Below are positions 55,280 through 64,000 of a stretch of 64,000 nucleotides of DNA, piece by piece. How positions within the stretch are numbered: the first letter of the stretch is position 1; every line of letters begins with the position of its first letter. The notes beneath the pieces were generated by a model that was not told the origin of the DNA, made no database searches, and saw only the letters and a list, made by a program, of their open reading frames with translations. Made by a program: the position numbers and the translations under genes. The stretch is from Erinaceus europaeus (Eukaryota; Chordata; Mammalia; Eulipotyphla; Erinaceidae): contig NC_080175.1 of assembly GCF_950295315.1 (NCBI RefSeq), positions 68,920,857-68,984,856 on the forward strand. Direction: 5' to 3'.

Positions 55280-55945
55280 TTTCAGTTCTGTAGGTTGTGA
55301 TGGCATAAATTCAATCTGTGTGAATACCTGTCTCTTTGGAGGATGCCAGACATACTGGATTAAGATCCCACTGTATTCCAATATGGCTTCCTCTTAATTT
55401 ATTGCAACTGTAATTGCCCTATTTTCAAATAAAAGCATATTCTGAAATATTGGAGTTAGGTAGTCAGTTCATGACTTTAGAAGAAAATCATTTGACCCAT
55501 AATATTGTTGCTCTTTCTGGGATGTTTGATTCTAAAAGGCATTGTCTAGCACTGTGGTAATAATTATAGGGTAAGGACTGAGAACTGCCTTTCAGTAACT
55601 ACATAAGCTTAATAACAGAACTAGCTGCTCATGCTTTAGTTGCCAATTAAACACAATCCTCATGATTGAAATATTGGCCAACTAGCATGGTGCCAAAATC
55701 TTTTATGTGTGAATTCTTAGATAAAACTGATTAAAATTTAGTAATGTGAGATTTAAAAAAAGCAAAAGACAAGGGTTTATTTATAGCAAGTATTTCGTGG
55801 CATTATTATATGTTTTTGTTCCAAATTGTCTTTCTGTTGAACTATCTTAGAAAAACGGAGAAGATAGACACATTAAAATGTCAGCTGACCAGCCCCTCTG
55901 GCTTTAACTGTATAGGAAAGTTTAGCTATAATACCACCGTCTGGT
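55280..55945. other. No recognisable feature
   Basis: Unique DNA without coding signal. Confidence 0.45.
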
Positions 55946-55948
55946 TAT

Positions 55949-56138
55949 GGGCTGAGAGATAACTCGCCTGTCAGAGCGTCAGAGCGTGCATGCACTTGAT
56001 CATGTGAGAGGACCTGGTTCCAAGTGCCCAACCACTACATAGAAGTGCCATGCAAATGGGGAAATTTCACAAGCAGTGGAGCAGTTCTGTGGTGTCTCTT
56101 CTCCATATGGTGCTCTCTCTATCTGAGTAGGGAAAGTC
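55949..56138 (+). mobile_element. Older tRNA-type SINE
   Basis: Head GGGCTGAGAGATAACTCGCC with a small CAGAGCGT duplication, then B-box remnant, SINE-like spacer (GGGGAAATTTCACAAGCAGT) and CT-rich end. Confidence 0.65.
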
Positions 56139-56370
56139 TACCAAGAACAGGGGAAGGATGCCCAAGAAGTCCCAGCAAAGCTCTGGAAGTAAATCAATGA
56201 ATAAAGATGGAAAAAATTTAAGATCTCCCTGTCAAATCCTTACTTTTAAAAGTAATAATCATATTATTATTTTAATGCAGCACCAGAGAATGAAACCTGG
56301 GTTTTGTGCTTGTGTGAAATCTAGCACTACTGAGTGGCTTCCCCTATCCTATTTTCCAGTCTTTATAGTC
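56139..56370. other. No recognisable feature
   Basis: Short open frame (56158-56400) begins in SINE-derived sequence; not a gene. Confidence 0.4.
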
Positions 56371-56374
56371 TTGG

Positions 56375-56690
56375 AGCAAAAGAGAAAGGAGGAAGAATGA
56401 GACAAAGCAGAGACAGTATAGCACTGCTTATACTGCTTCCTTGTGCCATTCGTGATGTTCCTGTGTGGGACTAGGACTCTTACCCAAGACTTCAGGGGTG
56501 TAAACCTGTGATCCCTATTGAGTGAGCCGCCTTCTGTCCCTCCAAAATTATGTTTGAGCTTTATTAATGAGAAAGTGAGGAGAGGGGAGAACCAAAGCAT
56601 CACTCTGGCATAATGCAGTGCCGATCCTTAAACTTGGGACTTTGTACCTGAGAGTATAATGTTTTATCCACTGTGCCTCTTCTCAGGCCA
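56375..56690 (-). mobile_element. Two tandem old SINEs
   Basis: 56375-56541 has head GGGACAGAAGGCGGCTCACT (minus). 56548-56690 is of the AATGAGAAAG family with head GGCCTGAGAAGAGGCACAG. Confidence 0.6.
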
Positions 56691-56742
56691 TGCACTTCCA
56701 AAAATTTGGCTAATAGAAACTTAAAGAAATGAAAACAGGTTG

Positions 56743-56867
56743 GGGCTGGCAGGGTAGATATTTCATGAGTGGTGGAGCAAGTCTATCTTTCTCTTTCTCT
56801 CTCTACCACCTTCTCCCCTCTCATTTCTCTCTTTCCTATCAAATAAAATAGAAAAAAAGAAGACAAA
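56743..56867 (+). mobile_element. Internally deleted SINE-B
   Basis: Head GGTTGGGGCTGGCAGGGTAG joins straight to the distal spacer (TCATGAGTGGTGGAGCAAGT); the B-box segment is missing. Confidence 0.75.
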
Positions 56868-57784
56868 AATAAAATGTTAGCATATTTGTTAAAACTGATA
56901 ACTGTAGCTTTTCAATCTTAATTTCCATGTATTTGAAACTATCATTATTCTGAGCACATAGACAAAGCTTCCTAAATGCTTGCATCTTGGTGTGATTATT
57001 AATTCCACATCTCAGCTGGGACATGGTCAGTGAGTAGAGCTCTAGGTGGCTTTATTCTACCAAAGAAGAAAATGTTTTTACTATTAGTCCATTTTTTTCA
57101 ACACTGAGAGAAGTGAATCTAACCTCAACTGGGTTTCATTTTAACTTAGGGTAAGGATAGAAATGTGATGTATACCTTATTCATTCATAGTATGTTATAT
57201 ATACTGTGGCAGTTCTCTGGAAGAATAATTTAGGACTCAGAATAAAAATCTGGGTCTTTGGAATGTGATGAGATGTGAAATTAAAGCATGCTATTTGTTA
57301 ATCATGAGTTATTGGTGATATTTTCAGTAATTCTGTAAGTAGCTCAAATTAAAAATAAAAATGGACAAAGTGGATGAAGTTATTTTGGGATCAAAATGCC
57401 ATTAGAGAAGGTACACTTTTTCACATATTGAACAAATAAAATAGTTCAGAAAGTCCGTTGCAAATTTATCAAAATGTCATCTTCAGGTACTGGGTTGGAA
57501 AATTAGTAATTGTTGGAGTGTATGACTGCTGAAAGTTGTCACCATGTGCAGAAGCCTATCAGATTTTGGCTCCTGGCATAAAACAAATAGGTTAACCACT
57601 AGTGTTGAGATTTGAAATGTCAGAAGTTCCTAGCATAAAAATAGAGGCAAAAAGTTGAACATGTATAGTATTGTAAAACCCCAATGTTCAAAAGGAAACC
57701 ATAGTGCCCCCCAAATTCTCAAACACATTTAATGCAATCCTGAAAGTGGCACAGGTAACAGACACTTCAAAAAGTATTAAATAG
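56868..57784. other. No recognisable feature
   Basis: AT-rich unique DNA. Confidence 0.45.
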
Positions 57785-57785
57785 T

Positions 57786-58117
57786 GGGGGCGGGCGGTAG
57801 TGCAGAGGGTTAAATGCACATGGTACAAAGCGCAAAGTCCAGGGTAAGGATTCCTCTTGGAGCCTCTAACTCCCCAGCTACAGGGGTGTTGTTTCACAAG
57901 CGGTGAAGCAGGTCTGCAGGTGTCTATCTCCTCCCTCTCTCTATCTTCCCCTTTTCTCTTGATTTCTCTCTGTCCTATCCAACAACAATGACAGCAATAA
58001 CAATAGTATTGATAACAACAACGATAAACAAGGGCAACAAAAGGGAAAAAATAGCTTCCTGGAGCAGTGGATTTCTAGTGCAGGCACCAAACCCCAGCAA
58101 TAACGCTGAAGGCAAAA
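57786..58117 (+). mobile_element. SINE-A long form with target-site duplication
   Basis: Head GTGGGGGCGGGCGGTAGTGC, body, AAC triplets, extension (CTGGAGCAGTGGATTTCTAG to AATAACGCTGAAGGC), A tail. AAAAAGTATTAAATAG and AAAAAGTATAAAGTAG flank it. Confidence 0.93.
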
Positions 58118-58139
58118 AAAAAAGTATAAAGTAGCATGT

Positions 58140-58276
58140 TTATTATTAATGTATTATTTGTCTTATTTTTATTTCATCAGAGCACTGCTTAGTCTGGCTT
58201 ATGTTGGTATGAAGGATTGAATTTGTTTAGAGCTTCAAGCATTGAAAGTCTTTTTGCATAACCATTATGCTACCCC
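58140..58276 (-). mobile_element. SINE-C
   Basis: AGAGCACTGCTTAGTCTGGC, then the antisense B box AAGGATTGAATTTG and TTTTTGCATAACCATTATGC. Confidence 0.7.
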
Positions 58277-58282
58277 TATTAA

Positions 58283-58425
58283 TTTTTTAAATATTTCAAT
58301 TATTAATGAGAAAGATAGGAGAGAAAGAAGCAGATATCACTGTAGTACATGTGCTACCAGGGATTGAACTCAGGACCTTATGCTCCAGGGTTGAATGCTT
58401 TATCCAGTGCACCACCTCCAGACCA
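58283..58425 (-). mobile_element. Older tRNA-type SINE (AATGAGAAAGATAGG family)
   Basis: Same family as 8854-9004: ATTAATGAGAAAGATAGGAG, GGGATTGAACTCAGGACCTT, head GGTCTGGAGGTGGTGCAC. Confidence 0.78.
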
Positions 58426-58968
58426 CTTAATTTCGTATTTGTGATGAAGTTTGTGCACAGTACACGTGCTTTAATAAATTTAAGTCCAACCCAGATTCCA
58501 TTGGAGAAAGCTTTAGTGCCATGTTTCATATCTCTCTCCAACTCTCTCTCTCTCTCATATATATATGTTTGTGTGTGTGTGATCTCTCTTTATCTATAGT
58601 TGACAAGTTTACTTAGTGCAGTGAAGCCCTACTGATAACTCAAAAAAAAAAAAACAAGAAGATAGTTCCTTAAATTTTAGTTAATAGATTTCTGAAGTGC
58701 ATTGTATTGATTTCCCGTGTCTTTAATTTTTTTAAATACATGTGTGACCATGAATGCATCTGAAAAAATACGATTTAACTTCCTTGAAAAAAAATCTTAG
58801 TAAGTGAAAAAAAATTGCAGTATGTAAAGGTATTGCTAATGAAAAGATATAGGACTGATTAATTTTACCTGGACATGGATGACCACATTGGATACAGAAG
58901 ATGTCTCCATGCTTCAGTAGTTATGCTGAAATTTCTCTTGATGCTTTATGATTGTTACTTTGTTCATT
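58426..58968. other. No recognisable feature
   Basis: Unique DNA with CT/TA/TG runs at 58535-58580 and an A12 run. Confidence 0.4.
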
Positions 58969-58969
58969 T

Positions 58970-59062
58970 CCCCAACACTTTCACATATACTTTATTCATT
59001 TATTCTTCCCCATAAAATATAGATGGAACTGGTAGGAAATCCCATTTGACAGCTGAGAAAAC
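58970..59062 (-). mobile_element. MIR-like fragment
   Basis: TTTATTCATTTATTCTTCCC followed by CCCATTTGACAGCTGAGAAA is an antisense MIR core. Confidence 0.5.
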
Positions 59063-59119
59063 CAAATCCCTTGTAGTTCTATTATATTATATCATGCAAA
59101 TACTGGCTTGTTCTTGAAT

Positions 59120-59392
59120 GATTGGGGCTAGAGTTAGTTTCTTCTAATTCACTGTTAGATATTATAGACAGACACCAGATTGTTTCCCTCATGTGTGGAA
59201 TACAGATAGCTAAAGTGAATGAACTTGCAAAAAAATGTAACCAAACAAGCCTAAGATCTTATGAAAATTATGGTGTCTATGGGAGGTGTGGGCCTGGTAT
59301 AGGAACCACGACGGCAGTGCAGTGGGTCACATACATATTTTGTGGCTGTGAAGCTATAGTCCAGAAATCTGTCATTTAAAAAAAAAAAAAAC
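59120..59392 (+). mobile_element. Retroposed fragment with A14 tail, probably old L1 3' end
   Basis: TTTCCCTCATGTGTGGAATA resembles the 'CTCATATGTGG' landmark of mammalian L1 3' regions. It ends in a 14-base A run at 59378-59391. The 85-residue frame inside it (59122-59379) is therefore not a gene. Confidence 0.5.
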
Positions 59393-59734
59393 AGTATTAA
59401 ATCATTACTAATAAAATACTTTTGGAAATTGACAGTTTAAACACAGCACTTAGAACTCTGCAGCGTTCAAACAAAGAAGAGTTTATTTGTAGTAATGAAG
59501 CTGCCCTGGCCTTTAAAGTTTTAGAACAGTAACACTTGAGGGTTATGTGCTACGTTATTCCAAAGAGAAGCAAGGATTTTTCAAATGTTATTCATCTATG
59601 CCAGTATGCTAGCAGATGGCTGCTATCAAAGTGGATGAAGACTGGCCCAAATGCTTAAGGGACCTGCATCAAGTCACTGTTCACAACAGGGTCTTTCCTG
59701 ACAGCAGATGATGTAGACATTCTGGAAAAGATGA
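59393..59734. other. No recognisable feature
   Basis: Unique sequence of moderate complexity; nothing recognised. Confidence 0.4.
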
Positions 59735-59885
59735 TTAAATCCTGGCTGAGTTCTCATTGACTTTGGACAAGTTATTAAACCTCAGAGAATATCTCTGCTT
59801 CATGAAGACAATAGAATGTTAATAATACCTCTTGGGTAGATTTGACCTAGAGAATAAATGGAATAGAACTTGTCAATTGCTTAAG
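59735..59885 (+). mobile_element. MIR fragment
   Basis: TTGACTTTGGACAAGTTATT, AAACCTCAGAGAATATCTCT, AATGTTAATAATACCTCTTG and AGAATAAATGGAATAGAACT keep MIR order. Confidence 0.75.
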
Positions 59886-60052
59886 AAAGACATGCCACAT
59901 TAAAGAACACATAATTCTGTGATTGAGTCATATTTTTGATATGTATTATGGCATGACAAGAGAGCTGCCTTTTGATAAAGGCTTTTTTAATGGACTAAAT
60001 GGAGAGTTTAGAAAACTTTATGAGTAACAAAGATTTATGCTATCACTATTTA
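59886..60052. other. Short unique gap
   Basis: Nothing recognised; borders the L1 tail. Confidence 0.3.
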
Positions 60053-60427
60053 TTTTATTTTATTTTATTTTTTTATTTAAAAAAGGATTAATTAACAAAA
60101 CCATAGGGTAGGAGGGATACAATTCCACACAATTCCCACCACCCAATTTCCATATCCCACCCCCTCCCCTGATAGCTTTCCCATTCTCTATCCCTCTGGG
60201 AGCATGGACCCAGGGTCATTGTGGGTTGCAGAAGGTAGAAGGTCTGGCTTCTGTAATTGCTTCCCCGCTGAACATGGGCATTGACTGGTCAGTCCATACT
60301 CACAGTCTACCTCTCTCTTTCCCTAGTAGGGTGGGTCTCTGGGGAAGCTGAGCTCCAGGAAACATTGGTGGGGTCTTCAGTCTAGGGAAGCCTGGCGGGC
60401 ATCCTGATGACATCTGGAACCTGGTGA

Positions 60428-60699
60428 CTGAAAAGAGAGTTAACATACGAAACCAAACAAATTGTTGAGCAAACATGGACCCAAAGCTTGGAATAGTGGA
60501 GAGGAAATATTATGGGGGTACTCACCGCAAACTCTAGTGCACTTCTGCTTTCAGGCATATATTTTGTAGTAGTTTAAGGATACGTGTGAACATACGCTCA
60601 ATCTCACAGAAAATGGTGTATATCTAGGTTTTGGGACTTTGTTAGAAAGTGAACCACCTGAGATGAAATTAGAGTATACTATGAAAGGAAAGGTCTCAC
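60428..60699 (-). other. Putative GT-AG intron in L1 3'UTR
   Basis: On the minus strand it begins after ACTCAG with GTGAGACC and ends ACTCTCTTTTCAG. Precise absence of the homologous segment in the copy at 45060-45575 supports removal by splicing. It is retained in this copy, 39521-40427 and (acceptor side) 18219-19530. Confidence 0.6.
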
Positions 60700-61199
60700 C
60701 TGAGTAATGAAGCTGAAGGGTTGTCATTCCACACATGAAGTCTCTGGACACAGTCTGAAGTGAAGCATGTTGAGGTGGCAATCGTTGTGTTGGTTAGGTT
60801 GTGATTGGCAGATGCAATATTATTTGATATGGATTGGGAGAGGCATACAGGAAAGTGGGCCCTATCCTATGGTTCCAGGACTGGGGGAAGTAGAGGCTCT
60901 ATAGTGGAGATGTGAGGTTCCTGCTGTCTTAGGGTTCAAAAAGACAATGGATAGTTAATGTTATCATCACATTATTTGGTAATTGGGTTAACTTTGAAAA
61001 GTCCTTTTGTTAGGGTTTTCTGTACAGTACCCAGTATCTTGTGTATAGCTGTGCTATTGGTTGCTTCTGATCTACTTGGTCTAGGTTTTTGAGAGAGTTT
61101 GCATATCAATTACACAGCCTATATATTGAAAAGATTCAGTTTGTGTTTTGAAAAACTTCGAGACATACAATTGATTTTCCCCTTCTCATATTAATTAAC

Positions 61200-61406
61200 T
61201 AGTGATTTATATGACTACATTTTACTAGGAGTGTACATAAACACCATTCCTACCACCAAAAGACTGTGAACCATCCCTCCCTCTCACTCCCACCCCCCAC
61301 TGGCCCAGGAAGCTGCATGTCTACCCCTCACCACAGGGTTTTTACTTTGGTGCCCTACTTACAGTTTGGTCAGGTCCTGCTTTTAGTTTCCCTTTCATCT
61401 TTTTCC
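61200..61406 (-). other. L1 3'UTR proximal part, C-rich
   Basis: Between the ORF2 stop and the upstream block. It holds CCCTCACCACAGGG and a C-rich stretch (G-rich on the L1 sense strand, 61275-61300). G-rich tracts are common in mammalian L1 3'UTRs. Confidence 0.6.
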
Positions 61407-64000
61407 TCAACTTCTGTTGATGAGTGTGATCATTCCATACTCATCTTTATCTTTCTGACTTAGCTCACTTAATATAATTCCTTCTAGCTCTTTCCAAGGG
61501 TCAGAGAAGGTGGGTTCATTGTTCTTGATAGCTGCATAGTATTCCATTGTGTATATATACCACAGCTTTCTCAGCCACACCTCTGTTGTTGGGCACCTAG
61601 GTTGCTTCCATGTTTTAGCTATTATGAATTGTGCTGCTATGAACATAGGAGTACACACCTCTGTTTGATTGGGTGTTATGGAGTCCTTGGGGTATAACCC
61701 CAGGAGAGGAATTACTGGATCATATGGAAGGTCCATGTCTAGTCTTCTGAGAGTTTTCCAGACTGCTCTCCACAGAGGCTGTACCAATTTACATTCCCAC
61801 CAGCAATGTAAAAGGGTTCCTCTGTACCCACATCCTCTCCAGCATTTGTTGCTGCTGTTCTTTTTGATGTATGCCATTCTTACAGGAGTGAGGTGGTATC
61901 TTAGTGTTGTTTTAATTTGCATTTCTCTGACAATCAGTTACCTAGAGCAGTTTTTCATATGTTTGTTAGCCTTTTGGATCTCCTCTGAGGTGAATGTTTT
62001 GTTCATATCCTCTGCCCATTTTTGGATGGGGTCATTTGCTTTTTTGGTGCTAAGTTTGCTGAGCTCTTTATATATTTTGGTGATTAGTTTCTTGTCTGAT
62101 GTATGGCATGTGAAGATCTTCTCCCATTCTGTGAGTGGTCTCTTTGTTTGTTTAATAGTTTATTTGGATGTGCAGAAGCTTTTCAATTTGATGTAGTCCC
62201 ATTGGTTTGTTTCTGCTTTAGTCTTCCTTGCAATTGGGTTTGATTCATCAAAGATGTCCTTGAGGTGTATGTGGGAAAGTGTTTTACCAATGTTTTCCTC
62301 TAAGTATTTGATTGTTTCTGGTCTGACATCTAGGTCTTTGATCCATTTGGAGTTGATGTTTGTTTCTGGTGAGATAAAGTGGTTCAATTTCATTCTTCTG
62401 CATGATACAACCCAGTTTTCCCAGCACCATGTATTGAAGAGAGCCTCCTTTTTCCTTTTAATCCTTTGGGCCCCCTTCTCAAAGATTAGATGTCCATAGG
62501 TGTGGGGATTTATTTCTGGGCTTTCAATTCTGTTCCACTGGTCAGTGTGCCTATTTTTGTTCCAGTACCATGCTGTTTTGATGATGATGGCTTTATAATA
62601 TAGTTTAAGGTCTGGGTGTGTGATGCCTCCATTTCTGTTTCTTTTCCTTAAGATGGTCTTGGCAATTCTAGGTGTTTTCATGTTCCAGATAAATGATTAT
62701 ATTGTTTGTTCTAGTCTCTTAAAGAAGCTTGGTGTAACTTTGATGGGTATTACATTAAATTTGTATATGGCTCTGGGGAGAATGTTCATTTTGATGATAT
62801 TTATTCTTCCAATCCATGAGCATGGGATATCTTTCCATTTCTTGTTATCAGTTTCTATCTCCTTGAGTAGCGACTCATAGTTTTCAGCCTACAAGTCTTT
62901 CACTTCTTTGGTCAACTTTATTCCTAGGTATTTGATTTAATTTTGCTGAAACAGTAAACGGGAGTGATTTCTGGATGTCTTCTTCTTCAGATTTATTGTT
63001 TGCATAAAGAAATGCCACTGATTTTCGTACATTGATTTTGTAGCCTGATACCTTGCTATATTGCCTAATAACTTCCAGTAGTTTTCTGCTGGATTCTTTA
63101 GGTCTTTCTATGTATACTATCATATCATCTGCAAATAGTGAGAGCTTGACGTCTTCCCTTCCAATCTGTATCCCTTTGATTTCTTTCTCTTGCCTGATTG
63201 CTATGGCAAGAACTTCCAATACTATGTTGAAGAGTAATGGTGATAGTGGACTACCCTGTCTAGTCCCCGATCTGAGGTGGAATGCTTTCAGCTTCTGTCC
63301 ATTGAGTATGATGTTGGCTGTAGGTTTGCTATATATAGACCCCACTATCTTGAGGATTTTCCCATCTATTCCCATTTTTTGTAGAGTTTTGAGCATGAAT
63401 TGGTGTTGGATTTTGTCAAAGGCTTTCTCTGAATCTATTGAGATAATCATGTGGTTTTTGGCTTTGCTTTTATTGATGTGGTGAATGACATTGATTGACT
63501 TGTGGATGTTGAACCAGCCTTGCATTGCTGGGATGAATCCTACTTGGTCGTGATGAACAGTCTTCTTGATATGTTGCTGTATTCGGTTGGCCAAGTACTT
63601 GTTTAATATTTTGGCATCTATGTTAATCAGAGATATTGGTCTGTAGTTTTCCTTTTTTGTTCTGTCCGTATCAGCTTTTGATGTCAGGGTGATTTTGGCT
63701 TCATAGAAGGTGGAAGGGAGTATTCCTGTTTCTTCAATTTTATGGAAAAGCTTCAGAAGTATGGGTACTAACTGTTTCCTGAAAGTTTTGTAGAATTCGA
63801 TTGTGAAGCCATCTGGTCCAGGACTTTTGTTGTTGGGGAGGTTCTTAATAATGGTTTCAATTTCTTTGTCTGTGCTTTGTGCATTTAGATTTTGAAGTTC
63901 TTCTTGGTTCAGTTTTGGAAGGGCATATGCTTCTAGGAATTGTTCTATTTCTTCCAGATTCTCTAGCTTGGTGGCGTATAGTTCTTTATAGAAGTTTCGC
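61407..64000 (-). pseudogene. L1 ORF2 (endonuclease/reverse transcriptase), partial, broken
   Basis: ORF2p copies L1 RNA into target-primed DNA. The endonuclease domain lies beyond the window. The reverse-transcriptase frame is open from the edge to 62884, with [44 protein letters not shown] and the catalytic FADD. The thumb/linker follows at 62681-62160 ([17 protein letters not shown]-region lost) and the cysteine-rich C-terminus at 61922-61407 (CWRGC..HCWWEC spacing, [10 protein letters not shown]). Frame changes near 62690-62884 and a stop near 62160 show it is defective. Relatively open reading and preserved motifs suggest a fairly young copy. Confidence 0.93.

Larger units (their letters stand above)
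60055..64000 (-). mobile_element. L1 element, 3' half, cut by window edge
   Basis: In minus-strand order: ORF2 from the window edge to 61407, then a 3'UTR of about 1.35 kb, then an A-tail (T-rich at 60046-60085). This copy links the abundant 3'UTR family (terminal block plus upstream block) to a real L1 ORF2. It belongs to the 775-bp-deleted 3'UTR type. Confidence 0.95.

Noticed and set aside
59122..59379. 85-residue open frame ending at an A-run
   Set aside because: The sequence is a retroposed fragment resembling an L1 3' region, with the A14 tail directly after the frame.
61669..62196. 175-residue plus-strand open frame with hydrophobic segments
   Set aside because: Antisense shadow of the L1 ORF2 C-terminal region; likewise 63053-63484 is antisense to the reverse-transcriptase region.

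Overview
This window reads as mammalian non-coding DNA, either intergenic or deep intron. It is AT-rich and saturated with retroposons. I recognise no host protein-coding exon, rRNA, intact tRNA gene or CRISPR array. The commonest repeats are two tRNA-derived SINEs with intact Pol III A/B-box-like motifs. 'SINE-A' has a head like GGGAGTCGGGCGGTAGCGC and often a 3' extension ending in a 'CCCAGCAATAACCCTGGAGG' motif. 'SINE-B' has a head like GGGGCCGGGTGGTGGCGCAC. These match my memory of hedgehog (Erinaceus) SINEs, so an erinaceid is the most likely source. That is recognition from memory, not a database result.

Layout. 1-3640: SINE cluster over old L1 3' ends. 3640-9470: mostly unique DNA with one orphan L1 3'UTR fragment and scattered SINEs/MIR. 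9470-14440: L1 3' ends around unique DNA. 14483-14829: LTR-like unit holding a tRNA-Gly 5'-half-like segment. 15-18 kb: SINEs and a TTCC satellite. 18.2-19.5 kb: young L1 3'UTR. 19.6-22.9 kb: old degraded L1 (ORF1, endonuclease and 3' end remnants). 23-27.7 kb: unique DNA, MIR, SINEs and a G-rich tract. 27.76-31.87 kb: inverted duplication flanking an ORF2-less, HAL1-like L1 with clean target-site duplications. 32.8-34.6 kb: long L1 3'UTR carrying a SINE and a solo LTR. 35.9-39.4 kb: old plus-strand L1s. 39.5-40.4 kb: young L1 3' end. 43.5-46.8 kb: old L1 split by a second L1 insertion that carries apparent 3'-transduced DNA. 47-58 kb: SINE-rich. 60.05-64 kb: 3' half of a minus-strand L1 whose ORF2 runs off the window edge.

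Main result. Many copies of one L1 3'UTR family lie in the window, so they can be compared with each other. The comparison shows one 3'UTR position with a strong splice-acceptor context (CTCTTTTCAG|). Two independent insertions use it as a deletion junction. In the copy at 45 kb the other side of the deletion is a canonical donor (CAG|GTGAGA in the 60 kb copy). In the HAL1-like element at 29.5-31.6 kb the 3'UTR is joined directly to the end of ORF1. The simplest reading is retrotransposition of spliced L1 RNAs, creating an ORF2-less element bounded by 15-bp target-site duplications. This is inference from sequence comparison; transcript data and genome-wide copy counts would decide it.

Repeat boundaries are accurate to a few bases where target-site duplications are given and to roughly 10-30 bases otherwise. 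Family names beyond L1, MIR, ERV class II-like and tRNA-SINE are deliberately not given.
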